This document shows positions 26,701 through 38,700 of a stretch of DNA of 64,000 nt, one piece after another. The stretch comes from Branchiostoma floridae (lineage: Eukaryota > Chordata > Leptocardii > Amphioxiformes > Branchiostomatidae), in NCBI RefSeq assembly GCF_000003815.2, contig NC_049992.1, positions 10,404,755 through 10,468,754 on the forward strand, written 5' to 3'. The translations under genes and the position numbers were made by a program. Numbering within the stretch: the stretch's first letter is position 1; the number at the start of each line of letters is the position of its first letter. The notes below the pieces were generated by a model that did not search any database, was not told the origin of the DNA, and was given only the letters and a program-made list of their open reading frames with translations.

Positions 26701-29700
26701 GATGAGGAAACGTGTATCAACACACTTTATCGTTATTGCTATTAGTGACAGTATGATAATCATGATCTCATTATCTGTATAATATATAAACTTCCTGAAG
26801 AAGGAGTAATCAAGCGCATTCTTGAGTCAGCTTTCTTATAATCAGATTACAATCGCGATAAAAGAATGTCAGAATCTAATGATGATCTTATCACCAGGGA
26901 TTTCTACATGTCTACATTTTCCTGATCACCAAAGCAAAACGGATGTGTGACAGCATAATGGAATTTGAGTAACGATGTGTGGAACTGTAGGTAGCTCGGC
27001 GGATATTGATGTTTGTTTCATGGGCAAATCTATCTTGAATCCCGGGAATGACTAAAGGCTGTACGCCTCGCTAATAAATCGATGCATACATCCCCCGTTG
27101 GGTTACGTGTTACCAGGCCATATGATAATAGCCTTCAGGTCCCCATGCCTGTCGATAAAGGCAGTAGAAAGTACAGTAGCGGCCGATTCGAAGTCAATAA
27201 CCTTACATGGTCAAGGCATATATAGACATGTGTGTGAATGTGCTTGTGCGTGCGTGCGCACGCGTGTGTGTGTCTGAGCGTACGTGCGCGTGTGTGACTG
27301 TGTGTCAATGATTTTACCCAGCCAACACACGTAGATTTCTTAAGTGTGTGTATGTGTGCTTGCTATGTAACGTTTCAGTATTGCTGTGATCTTTTCGCCA
27401 GATTTAAATTTAGATTTACTGAAATTGCAGACAACGTAATACGGGGCAAACCCAGGTAGCTTAGCTATATTGGGTGCCAACATATACAACTCTCAAACAT
27501 GTAACCAAACGTCGTTGCAGGTGATATGATGTATGTCTTGCATTTCAATATGATGTTTACAATATTACTTCACAAGCTTCACGCAATGGGTCGAACTGAA
27601 TGCACTCCCAAGCTCAACCTCACTCTGGGTCCTCGGGTCAATATCAATTACCGGACAGTTCAACCAAAGATCAATCCCTCATCCAATTGCTCAGTCCAGT
27701 GGTTAATGAAATTAAGCCAGGTCAACCACACACTGTGCGGTAGGAGCGTTTGATGTTTATATTGGGAAAACACAGTCGAATTCACGTTCGAGGAATCAGA
27801 AATTTGATGGTTTACACCCAAAAAAAAAATCTACACTTGATAAAAGCACAGGAAAATCGAATTTCCTCTTTTACATATTGACAGAGCATGCATAATATTC
27901 TACACCAAGCACGTTGGCATATCCAGCACCTGACACCTGAGCACTCTTAACAAGTTATCAACTGATTATGAAGCTATAGTACTGCTGACTTTGCAAATTC
28001 CTATCCAAAGATTTAAAATCAATTGAGAACGAGATTGAATTTTCCTGATTGTGCCTACTGTGTAATCACTCAGTAGATAATACCCTAATTAGTGTAAAAA
28101 CATTGATCATTCCATAATGTCTACAACGTAAATGCCTGAATTGATGGCTTACATCACATGTTCCACAGCAAGTAGGCTTCTTTTCAAATATTCGTCACAA
28201 TCAACAAACGAATGGTCATAAAAGACTTTTCTATTATTTTATTGGACAACTGTTTGAAGGCAGTTAAGCAATAAGTTTTGGTTTTGAAGCAGTGAAAAAG
28301 AATGTCTCTGACAATAATCGATTTTCCTTTTGTAAGAGCATTTACAATTTTCATAGATACATGTACATTTATAGCATGTCTTTATCAAGTGAGTTTTCAA
28401 TATGTACGAGTATCTTCATGCAAAATATATGCTCAGACAAAGCTGTTGAAACAAACGATACGTAATCTTACACAACAAGTAGGCTACCACTACCAGTACA
28501 CATGCGATACAGGGGCGTCTAAATTAATGTAGATGCCCACAACTTCGATTATATATATGCTATGGTCTGACGGTAAGTAGTCTATACGTATACAGGAACA
28601 TATTCGAAACAACAATAGAGTTTTGATAGTAGACTCACCATTGTCTTCTCTTCTACTGAGTCCATGCTGCTGATGTAGACGTTAGCGATCACTTCTACAG
28701 GTGGGCCTGTAGGGTACATCAAAATTTATGTAATATACCTAACCTATCAGTGCTAGTTATGTTACGCTTATACAAATATTTCAGGCGCATCAATTTTATT
28801 AAGTTTAATAGTTAAATCCAGGAGAAGTTTTGATATTCCTTATAACCTCCTTGTTATAACATCATATCTTGCCCACATGACATTGGTACCATAATAGCTT
28901 GCTCTGAAGTATCAACAATCAACATAACGGTGGCTCTACGGTTACCAGCTGTAACTTTAAATTTCTTTCAAAGCTTGCTGCATAATTTTTCGACAAAGGC
29001 CTTGGTACAGGCGAACGAACGTTGGCTATTAACCTCACCGTCAAAGTTTGGGCGGAGATTTTGCGGCTGCTCCCCCAGGAGGGTCTCCATTAGTTCCGTC
29101 ATGTTGTCCATTGCGGACGCTTGCCTGAAAAGACATCATTTTCTTCAACTTTCAAGGCGGGACTTGCTCATGCAGGCAGGAAAGTAGTTATGCAACAATC
29201 GCGAGAGTGGGACATTCTGTACAACGAGTACCACCAACACTCTGATAAAACTAAATAGACAGTATGAATTGGCCCAAATGGAGTGCGTGATTGGCTTTGA
29301 AAAGTTTGCCACCAAAGAAACTTTAACCAAGTCTCTACCAGCTTCCTGTAGTTAATGAAAGAATTGCAGGAATTGGCCGAATAGGTTGCAAAATTCACAA
29401 GAGACTAACCTAGGCTCTTTGCCAGATAAGTCGCCTATTTGGGTAATTTGCCAGAGGAGTAGGCCGACCAAAGAACCTTAAATGTAGTCTCCATTGGGGA
29501 CTGAAAAAAATTGTCCAAGTAGAGTGAATAATTTGCTGAAGAAGCTGGCTGACGTCTTCCTGCAAATTATTCATCCTGTTTGGACATTTTGTACATTTCA
29601 TTCAGCCCCGAGAGGAATCGTGTGGAGACTGTACTCACGCTTCTTTGGCCGCTAACTCATCTGACAAATTATTTACCCTTAGTTTGGCCAATCTACTACT

Positions 29701-32700
29701 CTTTCGGACCCACGACGCTGACAGCGGGGTGCACCAGTGAGAGGAGTCTGCTGAAGTAGAAAGCAGTGCGTTCATCTCATCACAAGTGTCTTAGAGAACT
29801 CTAGAACTTGAAGCACACCCAATTATCAGATTCAGCAGCCAGGAAACATCGGTCACCCCCCCCCCCCCAAGTATATGAATAGGGCTTATTAAAGGAACCC
29901 GTGAAAAAACAAGGTGGTCAGGAGCCTACAAATGATTATGTTGTAATATCATTGCAGCTGTGAAACATTAGTGGTTACAGCAGGGTAATAAAGACTTAAT
30001 TAAGTGCACAAATGCAGCGGCAGCGGTTATCAGGAGCATGTTTGCTAACTTCATAGGGACGTTAGTAGAACCTTCAGATTAACATCATCGTATGTTTGTG
30101 TTGCTTTAAGCCATACTAATTCTCTCTCTCTCAACCAGTGTGGGATGTGGGTGTTCCAGAAACACATAAATGAAGAAGACTGCCCCTCAAGCACGATTGC
30201 ACACCAGAGCGTATCGACTGAACCTTTCTGCTAAATCCCACCTAAGTACTAGCCGTAATTTGAAACAACCACTGTCAAATGCAATATTGCTATTCATCAA
30301 TAACTGAATGCGAATTATGAACGGTATCGTTTTGCTTTATTCAGGCTACTTTGTTTCCTCACCTTTGTAGCTTGGTTTGAGACTTGGTGTCTTGAGGAAA
30401 GGTTATGAATAGACAGTTTCCAATTGCGTCTAAATTCCCCTTTTCTTTTCTTAACTTGCTTTAACTATTCAGTTTTATGAAGAGCGACTACAATGACAAA
30501 CAAAGACGTTAAATAGTATATTGAACCAAGCCAAAAACAAAGGTATACAACATGCTGTTGTCAAGAGGTATGCTTACTGCAATCGCCAGAAAGTTATATT
30601 TAGGGATATTTTTTAAGAGCAGTCATTTTTCAGCCATCGATAGTTTTTGAGCCATTGATAGTTTAAGTTGCACCCGTTAATAGTTTTTGACCCATTGATA
30701 GCTTGAGCTGCAGTCCTTTGAAGGAGATGCAAAGCCATTAGCCTTGTACTTGTGTTAAGTAGGCCACCATAATCATCGATATAGTCTATTTGATCTAAAT
30801 CACAGGCTGGAAAAACTAATGAGCCAATGACGTAAATTTTGAGAGAATTGTGCAGCACTTTGGACTATATGATGGAAAATTGGCGATTATAGGTACCGAG
30901 GACAAAAGAAATCAAGTTGGAAGTGACAGTCTAAAGGCTGTCAATCCAACGCCATATATTTACCATTTTCGCAGGCAATAACTTTTGCTTTTTGGCAGTT
31001 CAGTCACAGAACTTGCCGTCAGCGCAGGTTTGACTCAGTCTTCTAGCATTCACGGTGTGCAGAATTAATGGACTATATCAAATAGCCGGACCTACAAGTA
31101 CATCATCGGCAAACCCGCCCTCGGATGTGCAGGAGGTGCTGATAGCCCAGCAGGAGGACATATTAACCACCTGTATGCTGAAGATGACATCACGCTGAAG
31201 AGACATCGATACAATCATCACTCTCTCTTCTTGAAGTCCTCGATTGCTTCCGGAGTTGTCAAATGCAAGGTTTCGATTAGAAAGCATGGGAATGGATCTT
31301 CCTGGACCTTCAACGCCATTGCCTGTAATCCTTTTTCCCTTCATCAACACGCGAAGAGTGGTTGATTATCGGTGTGTGTGGTTGATTGGATCTACCGGGA
31401 TGAGGACATGTGATATGATTAAACGTCTGAAAGTAATCTATGTGGCAAACTCCAACGTAAGGAATGATAGTCTAAAGCTCATCTGGACTTTCATGACATT
31501 AAACGAATGACCTTCCTGCTGTCAAAACAAACTAATGAAGGAAGGTGTACTTGCTTACAAGTTGGTAATGTCAAAACAACATCACCGAAGTTAAGGACAT
31601 TTGATGAAACTTTTGAGGTGGCTTTGCTAGTTTTACTCCGTTAAGGCGGAAGTGAACAGAGACGACTGCAATCAGGTATGCGATCAGTCATGCCTCTACC
31701 TTGCAGTGCTGACGAGTTTGCTTCTGGCAGCTTGAAGCACATTATTACCAGAGGATGTTGACTTTCCTGTGTGTGATCAAATATTCATCTGTCTTCAGCA
31801 CAGGGAGTATTATCTGCCGATCATTCCAGGGAACGCAGCAGAAAACTTTCCTCTACCCTTCACGCCTGAGTAAGACTGATTGTGCACCGTCATTAACGCA
31901 GAATCCTCTCAGGAAGTCATCGGTCCAGGTTTGCCTGCTGGTCTATTGCAGGTGACAGCGTTGACGTTTCACCTACAGCCAAAACCCTTACAAAAAGCAT
32001 GACTTTTTGAAAACATTGCAGAAACGAAGCGTGTCTTAATATCCACATATACTGTATACTGAGATCCCGGGCGACAAGTGATTCTTGGTCAAAGCTTAAG
32101 TAAACAACAATTCTCCATAATACATATTTTTGATCACAGTTCTCTAACTTACTTTTCATCGGCCTATTTTCACTGTTGGTGTATTCTTATCCACTGTGCT
32201 AGCACGTTGTAATGATTATTCATATTAAAGATATAAACCAAACCACAAATGCCCTAATCAAATAATGTTGGTACATACATAGCAGCACTAAGGGGCTCAA
32301 TAACGTACGGTTGTGAGGTACGAATCCCTGCACGGCTCCTAACTAACCGAGCGGCGCACCATGTATCCTACTGGCCCTACACATCATGATCCTCAGGGAA
32401 ACACGGAATCCTCTATGGGTACATATATTGATTCGAGTTACGAGCAACAAAACGGCGCTCCAAATGTTTTAGTAGACAATCTACATGTATAGCTGTGGTG
32501 GTAACAAACTTTAGCCCATGTTATATGCTCATTGCTTTGAATCGTGGCTATGATGGCTTGGGTATTTTCATCTTCAGACACATTCTTTATGCACTTTTTA
32601 CACTCCTTCACAACTGCGACCGGTCAACCGTGAGGATGACTTTGTGGTAAAATCATTCAGGGATTTTTAACTTGTATAAAAAGAGCCAATGATGCATCAT

Positions 32701-35700
32701 TGGTCACGTTTGCTGTATATGGGCGTGCTCCTCACGGTTATGACAACAATCGTCAAGGAGTTTAAAATGTAATCTCCAACTCGATCATCCAGTTGCTGTT
32801 ACTTCTTCACATTTCCTCCGGTCACAACCTATGATAGACCTCCCAGTGGGAACTTGGGGTATCGTCCGTCAGACGTCACACAGAAGCTGGGCAAACCCCG
32901 GGATCATATCCCGCACACGGCCAGCATATCAAGGGATGGACATTCAGTTTGCCATTACGGACGTTTGATACTAGGTGTTACCACGAAAAGGAAAATGATC
33001 GCCCCGCAATTTTCATGCGTGATGAGGTGTGGCCTGGTTATCGATCAAACCTCCCCAATCGTCCGTCCTGCTTGGCCTTCCGGCCAGCTGGGGTCACACA
33101 GAGCCGAGCGTCAAAATAACAGAATCGTCCAGCGGATCAAAAAAGAATTATGTCCTACTTATTTGACATTTGTAGGAATTTCATGGACAAGACTCGCTAC
33201 CATATGATATACCGTCGAGTTACATTCAGAATGGGACACGATCAAGTCGTGTTGTAACATGTATTACAACTCAAGGTATCGTTAAGGTTCTGGGGAATGT
33301 GATTGAATGAGTTGGGAGGGCCATGCGTAATTTTGTTCCCCATCATTGCTGCTTTTACGTTGCAATTTGGTCCTGATGCTTGTGGGCTACTGACAAGATC
33401 AGCATTCATACCACACTCAATATGCCTCCCATCTTGCCTTAGAGGAATGGGTTCTATATCTCGTACATTTAGTGTTGTTATATATGATATGTAACATCAC
33501 GTTATGTAATTGGCTCCAAAAATACAATGTGGACTCGATACGAACGTAATTAAACCAATTCGTTCGTGATCATGTTCGTATACTGCCTTTTAACTAGGAC
33601 GGCGCTCTCGCCGCGCTCTCTCTGCGACTTACAATTTGACAGATCGCTCAACGACTTGTATAGAAAGGAAACAAATCTTTTTACGCTTTGTGTGTTTTGA
33701 TGTCTTACAGTCATACTTTTACATGTTGTATGATATACCCAGTGTCAAAGCGATCGAAGGTTACACAAATCCTATTTGGGTCGCAGTGAGAGCGCAGCGC
33801 GGTCGCCGTCTAGTGGAAAGGGGGGCTTATCTATACCCACTTATATCGTCTTCAGAAGATATAGCCAGCAGGAGATGGGCTGCCGTGTAGTGACAATCTT
33901 AAAGTTTAGCATGAACATAATCTCCAACAGACCGTGCGGTGGCATAAAATAGTATCACAACCTGAGGAAGGAGTTTAGAAGGCAAAGGAGTTCATTGACC
34001 ACCGCGAAGGCCAATGAACTCCTTTGCCGGCTAAACTTCTTCCTCAGCTTATGCTATATTTTGCCACCGCAAGATCTGCTTGGAAATAACATGAACATAC
34101 AAGCTTTCTTTCATGCCCAATAGAAGGGGTACATAATCATAATACCAAAGCTGGCTCTATTGGACACTGATTAACAGTTACATCTATCGTTATTTACAAT
34201 GATCCTTGTGATTCCAACCGATTTGTCTTAATGAAGAAGGCCTTCTTGTAATGCCATCCTCCATTCTCGTTGCTTTAATGCTTCATTCTCTGATTTTTAT
34301 TCATGAGGATGTAATAATGACTGATATGTGAAGATTCTAACATCAGGTAGATATACTGTTGCACACGGTAATGTCATGGAGAGGATCAAAGCTCAAGATC
34401 AAAAGGTGCCATCGTAGCGCGTCTGATACCTATCCGATGCCTTGATATTTCCGCTTCTATCCCATCATCATCCTTCTTCATATCTTGGTGGCAATCCAAT
34501 CTTCGTCCGTGAAGCTCGGTACCACGGACGTTGACGACCTCAAGTTCATGTTCGGCCACGCATTGGATCTGCTTGGATCAATGTGTGAGAGACAGAGCGG
34601 TGTCAAGGATTTCTTACACATACGCAGGATTATATTTCTACGAAGCGCGGGGACGCAAGAACGCTGGCTGAATTGTTAAACGGCAGGACTAACATATTAC
34701 TCCTGGCCTGGAGATAAAACCTGTGAATTATGATTCTGCAATGACAACTAAGTATTTTTGCCTTGACTTGTAACAGAATAGAATTAGACCGGAACCGTTA
34801 TGCCTCTTGTTGCAATATAAACCAAATAGTACATGCGAGTGTAATTTCAACTGGGTTTTTAATCAAGGTGTAAAACTTATTTTACTATTTCTGTCTTCCG
34901 TTGCAGCCATGTTGTCACTTAAGGTAGTCGAGTCACTACAACTTTCCCTTGGGTGTCTCATAAATTTTACTGCCACGTAATAAACTTTATGACAAAATCT
35001 GCCCAATAGATAGTGTTGATGGATGTATTGAGCCGACAGGATATACATCATTACCCTTACCTGCCAATATGGCTGTATATGGCTGCTTGATTTATCATTT
35101 AACTTTCAGATCGGCCATTTTTCATGTGATGAGAAAATGGACCCAAGAAGATCGTGTATCTATCATAGGAGTTTCGCTAACTTTAAATGGAGAAAACTTG
35201 TAGCGCGCACTATCAGTGGCACCATCTCCTAATGAAAATGTGCAACTAGTGGACCATTGTGCGAAAACGATACGCATCTCGTATCGCAGGACCATCTACC
35301 TATGAAAATATGCAACTCATTTTATGGACCATTTTGCTAGTAAGATAAGCAACCCAGAAAAACTACTTATCTTCTGAAGATAAGCGGCTCAAATATTGCG
35401 GACCATGATAGCGCTATGACGACAGGAATCCAATTTTCTCAAAATTAGCAATTCATATTCAGGCTATTTTCGTATAGTTATGCTCAGCAAGTCATGTTGG
35501 GGTTCCCTGGGGGGTCTAGAGTTCGGCACACAGATTCGGAAAACATATGGGAAGCCCTACTTAAGCCTCTGTGAAGTAACAGGTAGATAAGCCTTAAACG
35601 GGACCAATGGGAGAGCTTATCATCAGATCGTCCTGATTCATGTGGCATCGGAGCAGAGAGAGAAGACAAGACCCCAACTAATCAAACACTACTAAAATCA

Positions 35701-38700
35701 ACTCTCTTAAATCGTCGTTCTGAGCCCTCCTGCCTAAGTCTTCCCGCCTTTACCACACTTATCTAGGTCACTTGTCAGTGAGCGTAGTAAAGAATTGCGA
35801 ATCGTTATCCGAGTTGACTAACCCCTCACTTTTCACAATGATTTATCATTTAACTTTGAGCTGTTAGACATAGAAAGATCGGAGCAGGCAGAGAGGAGAA
35901 GACCCGAGCCACTCAAACACTGCTAAGTGTCCGAAAATGATTTCATCAGGTTGTTAAGATATATAGGATATTCATGTACTAAGGAGAAATATGCTTACTT
36001 AGCTTAGTAACACGTTTCGACGTTTCTCACTCACAGACACCTTCCTCAGAGCTTTTGACTGGACGAGGGGGAATACAAACTCTCGCCGCAAAAGCGCTAC
36101 CACATATAGCGTCGAGAAGCAAAACTCCAGTAAGAAGCTTAGAGGAGGGTGTCTGATAGACATCTAAACGTGAGCAAAGTGAGTACATACTTCAACGGCT
36201 TAGGTCCTAATTCCCAACCCGGGGCCCAGCCGGCTATATAGATACAGATACAGCATGATCTACAAAATGACCAAAAGACTGGTGGACGTACCAACTGATA
36301 AGTATCTAATACCAGCTCAAAAAAGAACAAGAAACAGTCATGACTTCAAATACCAGAGTAACCGACCTAGAATTGATGTGTTCAAAAATTCGTACTTTCC
36401 CAGAACTATCGTAGAGTGGAATTTGTTATCACCAAGTACAGTAGGGGCATCTTCTCTTTGTAGTTTTAAAGAACGCTTGCTGATAGATGTGCAAAAGAAA
36501 GCTAGGTGCGACGGGTCGTTCGGTGTAATATAACCAGCTGCTGCCGCGCCGCGCTCCTGCGAAGCTAGTGTGTTACGCCGAACGGCGGTTATACCGGCTA
36601 TTATATATAGATACAGATACAGATACAGCCAGGTAGCTTTCGGAAACGAAAAATATGATATAAAAGGCAACGAAAGACACAAAATGTAAAGAAAATGGTC
36701 ATAAGCATAATTTGTGTATATTCCTTGGTAAAAAACTTTTATTTTTCGTTTCTGCAAACATCATCCAGGTCGGGACCCGGTTTAGAAATGGGACCTAAGC
36801 CTAAAAGAATTCTCCTTTATCACGTACTGCCAACCCTCAAAGAGACAATGTGTGGCCGTTATAAGGACTGGTAAGGCCACTTCTTTAGGGCACCCGGACA
36901 TTACTGCCGTAAGATGTAACGGGAACCAATCGGCTAATTATCTAAGCGATAATATCTTGACCGTTGGCGTTGTTGGAGTAACTGTCATTGGCTATATCCG
37001 AGAACCATTAGAGAAGGCATTCCTGCCCACGTTTACGTTCTATCTGGGGAATCTTGACCACCATTTAGCGTGGGCCAAGATGGGCCCAGGAGTTACAGTA
37101 GAGGACTAACATGTGCACATGCGTCTCACTTAAATGTACTTCTTGTGCGGACGGGTTAAGTTGTACTTCATGCCCTTGCATAACAATTGCCTAGTAATAC
37201 CCTGTGAGTCCTGTATGTACACACAACCTCTTCTCTCATGACGTATTCTGAATGTAACTTAACTTCCTTAGTTTTGCTAAACCGCAGAAGCAATCAGAGC
37301 ACTTCTGAGAACGTGCCAAGTTGATTTCGTGTGGGATTTTGTGGATTGAAAACTCATTAGTGAGACCCTCACATGGACCCACGAGCGAACAGCTTCCAAA
37401 AACTGTGGCGCTCAGACTAAGGCTAATTCCATTCTCCTGATACATCGATTAAGAAACGTCTCGAAAAAAAACACAGTAGAAATCGCGGAGTGTAGGGCAC
37501 GTTCGATAACCGAGTTGTTCCAACATCCCAGATGCACCTATATGAAACCACGTCAATATTCACTATGCGTCACGCGTTTTGTGCTTGGTAGTCAAGAAAA
37601 TGGGTCAGCCAGAATGAATCCGGGAAATTCCCGATACTTCGTTGAGGCATACAGGATCATTCCGTTATTGAAATATGGGGAATTAAATGCTTTTATGATG
37701 ACAGAAAGGAATTACTCCAAATGGCCCGGTGATCGAACATCGATATCTTGGACTCGGATCTACAGGGCAAATTGCTCCTTGAGAGGCATTACGGCTTTTG
37801 TTTCAGATTTGCGTGACATTACAACAAAACACAATAATCCTTCAGTGATATGGGATACGGTGGAGGTCATTGGGTTCTGAGCCTATAATGACTGAATGAC
37901 CTTTATTGTACATATTTGTGCTCAAACAAGCTAAGTACAGGTCGTAGCGCTAGTGACAAGGTACAATTTTGATGTAAGAAAAAGGCATCTTCTCATCTCT
38001 ACATATGCTAATACATTCTAGTATGTACAAGTTCAACTTCTTCTCGCTATTTAAAACAATTATAAACATAAGGACAGATGGATCAATAATGTATGCTTTA
38101 TCTAATTGCATGAGGAATATGAATCTTTCCGTGGTATTCAAGTATCGAAAATTAGGGAACATATGTTGTATATTTTCAAAAAGGACGTTTCCTTCGTTGT
38201 TGTATAATGTACAGTCAACAATTCAGATTCAGCTTTATTCCTGGATGACTTGGCATGTATGTACACATGAAATACGTCATCAGTCACAGAATCAACTTTA
38301 AAACATTAATGCATTTACAACATTTAAAATTAGACAGCAATCGGATTAAGAAAATATAAATGACAGAATCAACATTCTTTACCGATCATCTAGCACTTTC
38401 GTGCAGCAATCTTACAGAGCGGGGTGCAAATGACATCTCATGTCGCTTCGTTTTACTTCTAGATGCCCTATATCGGGCTTCCCGACGAAGACTGTACGAA
38501 CTGTCCTGAGGTGAAGTAAAGAACTCCCTCAGCGGAGAGCTACTGTCCCGCAGTATGTCTTGTAGAGTCTTCAGCGTCGCTGCGTCCCGTCTGTCTGATA
38601 GTGAGGGCAATAAAGTGACACTCATCCTCTATCTTATTCAAGTTACAGTATTGGCAAATTCTTTGTTCCAGAGGAATAATCTGCTTTACTCATTACAGTA

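Noticed and set aside
32281-32345. tRNA gene or SINE head (B-box-like ggtacgaatcc)
   Set aside because: No cloverleaf and only a weak A box; one mismatch in the B box; evidence too thin to list.
32854-33207. 117-codon plus-strand ORF
   Set aside because: No domain, no splice context, and ORFs of this size are expected by chance in 64 kb read in six frames.
37515-37880. 121-codon plus-strand ORF
   Set aside because: No recognisable family; lies in an intron rich in LINE fragments; probably chance or LINE-derived.
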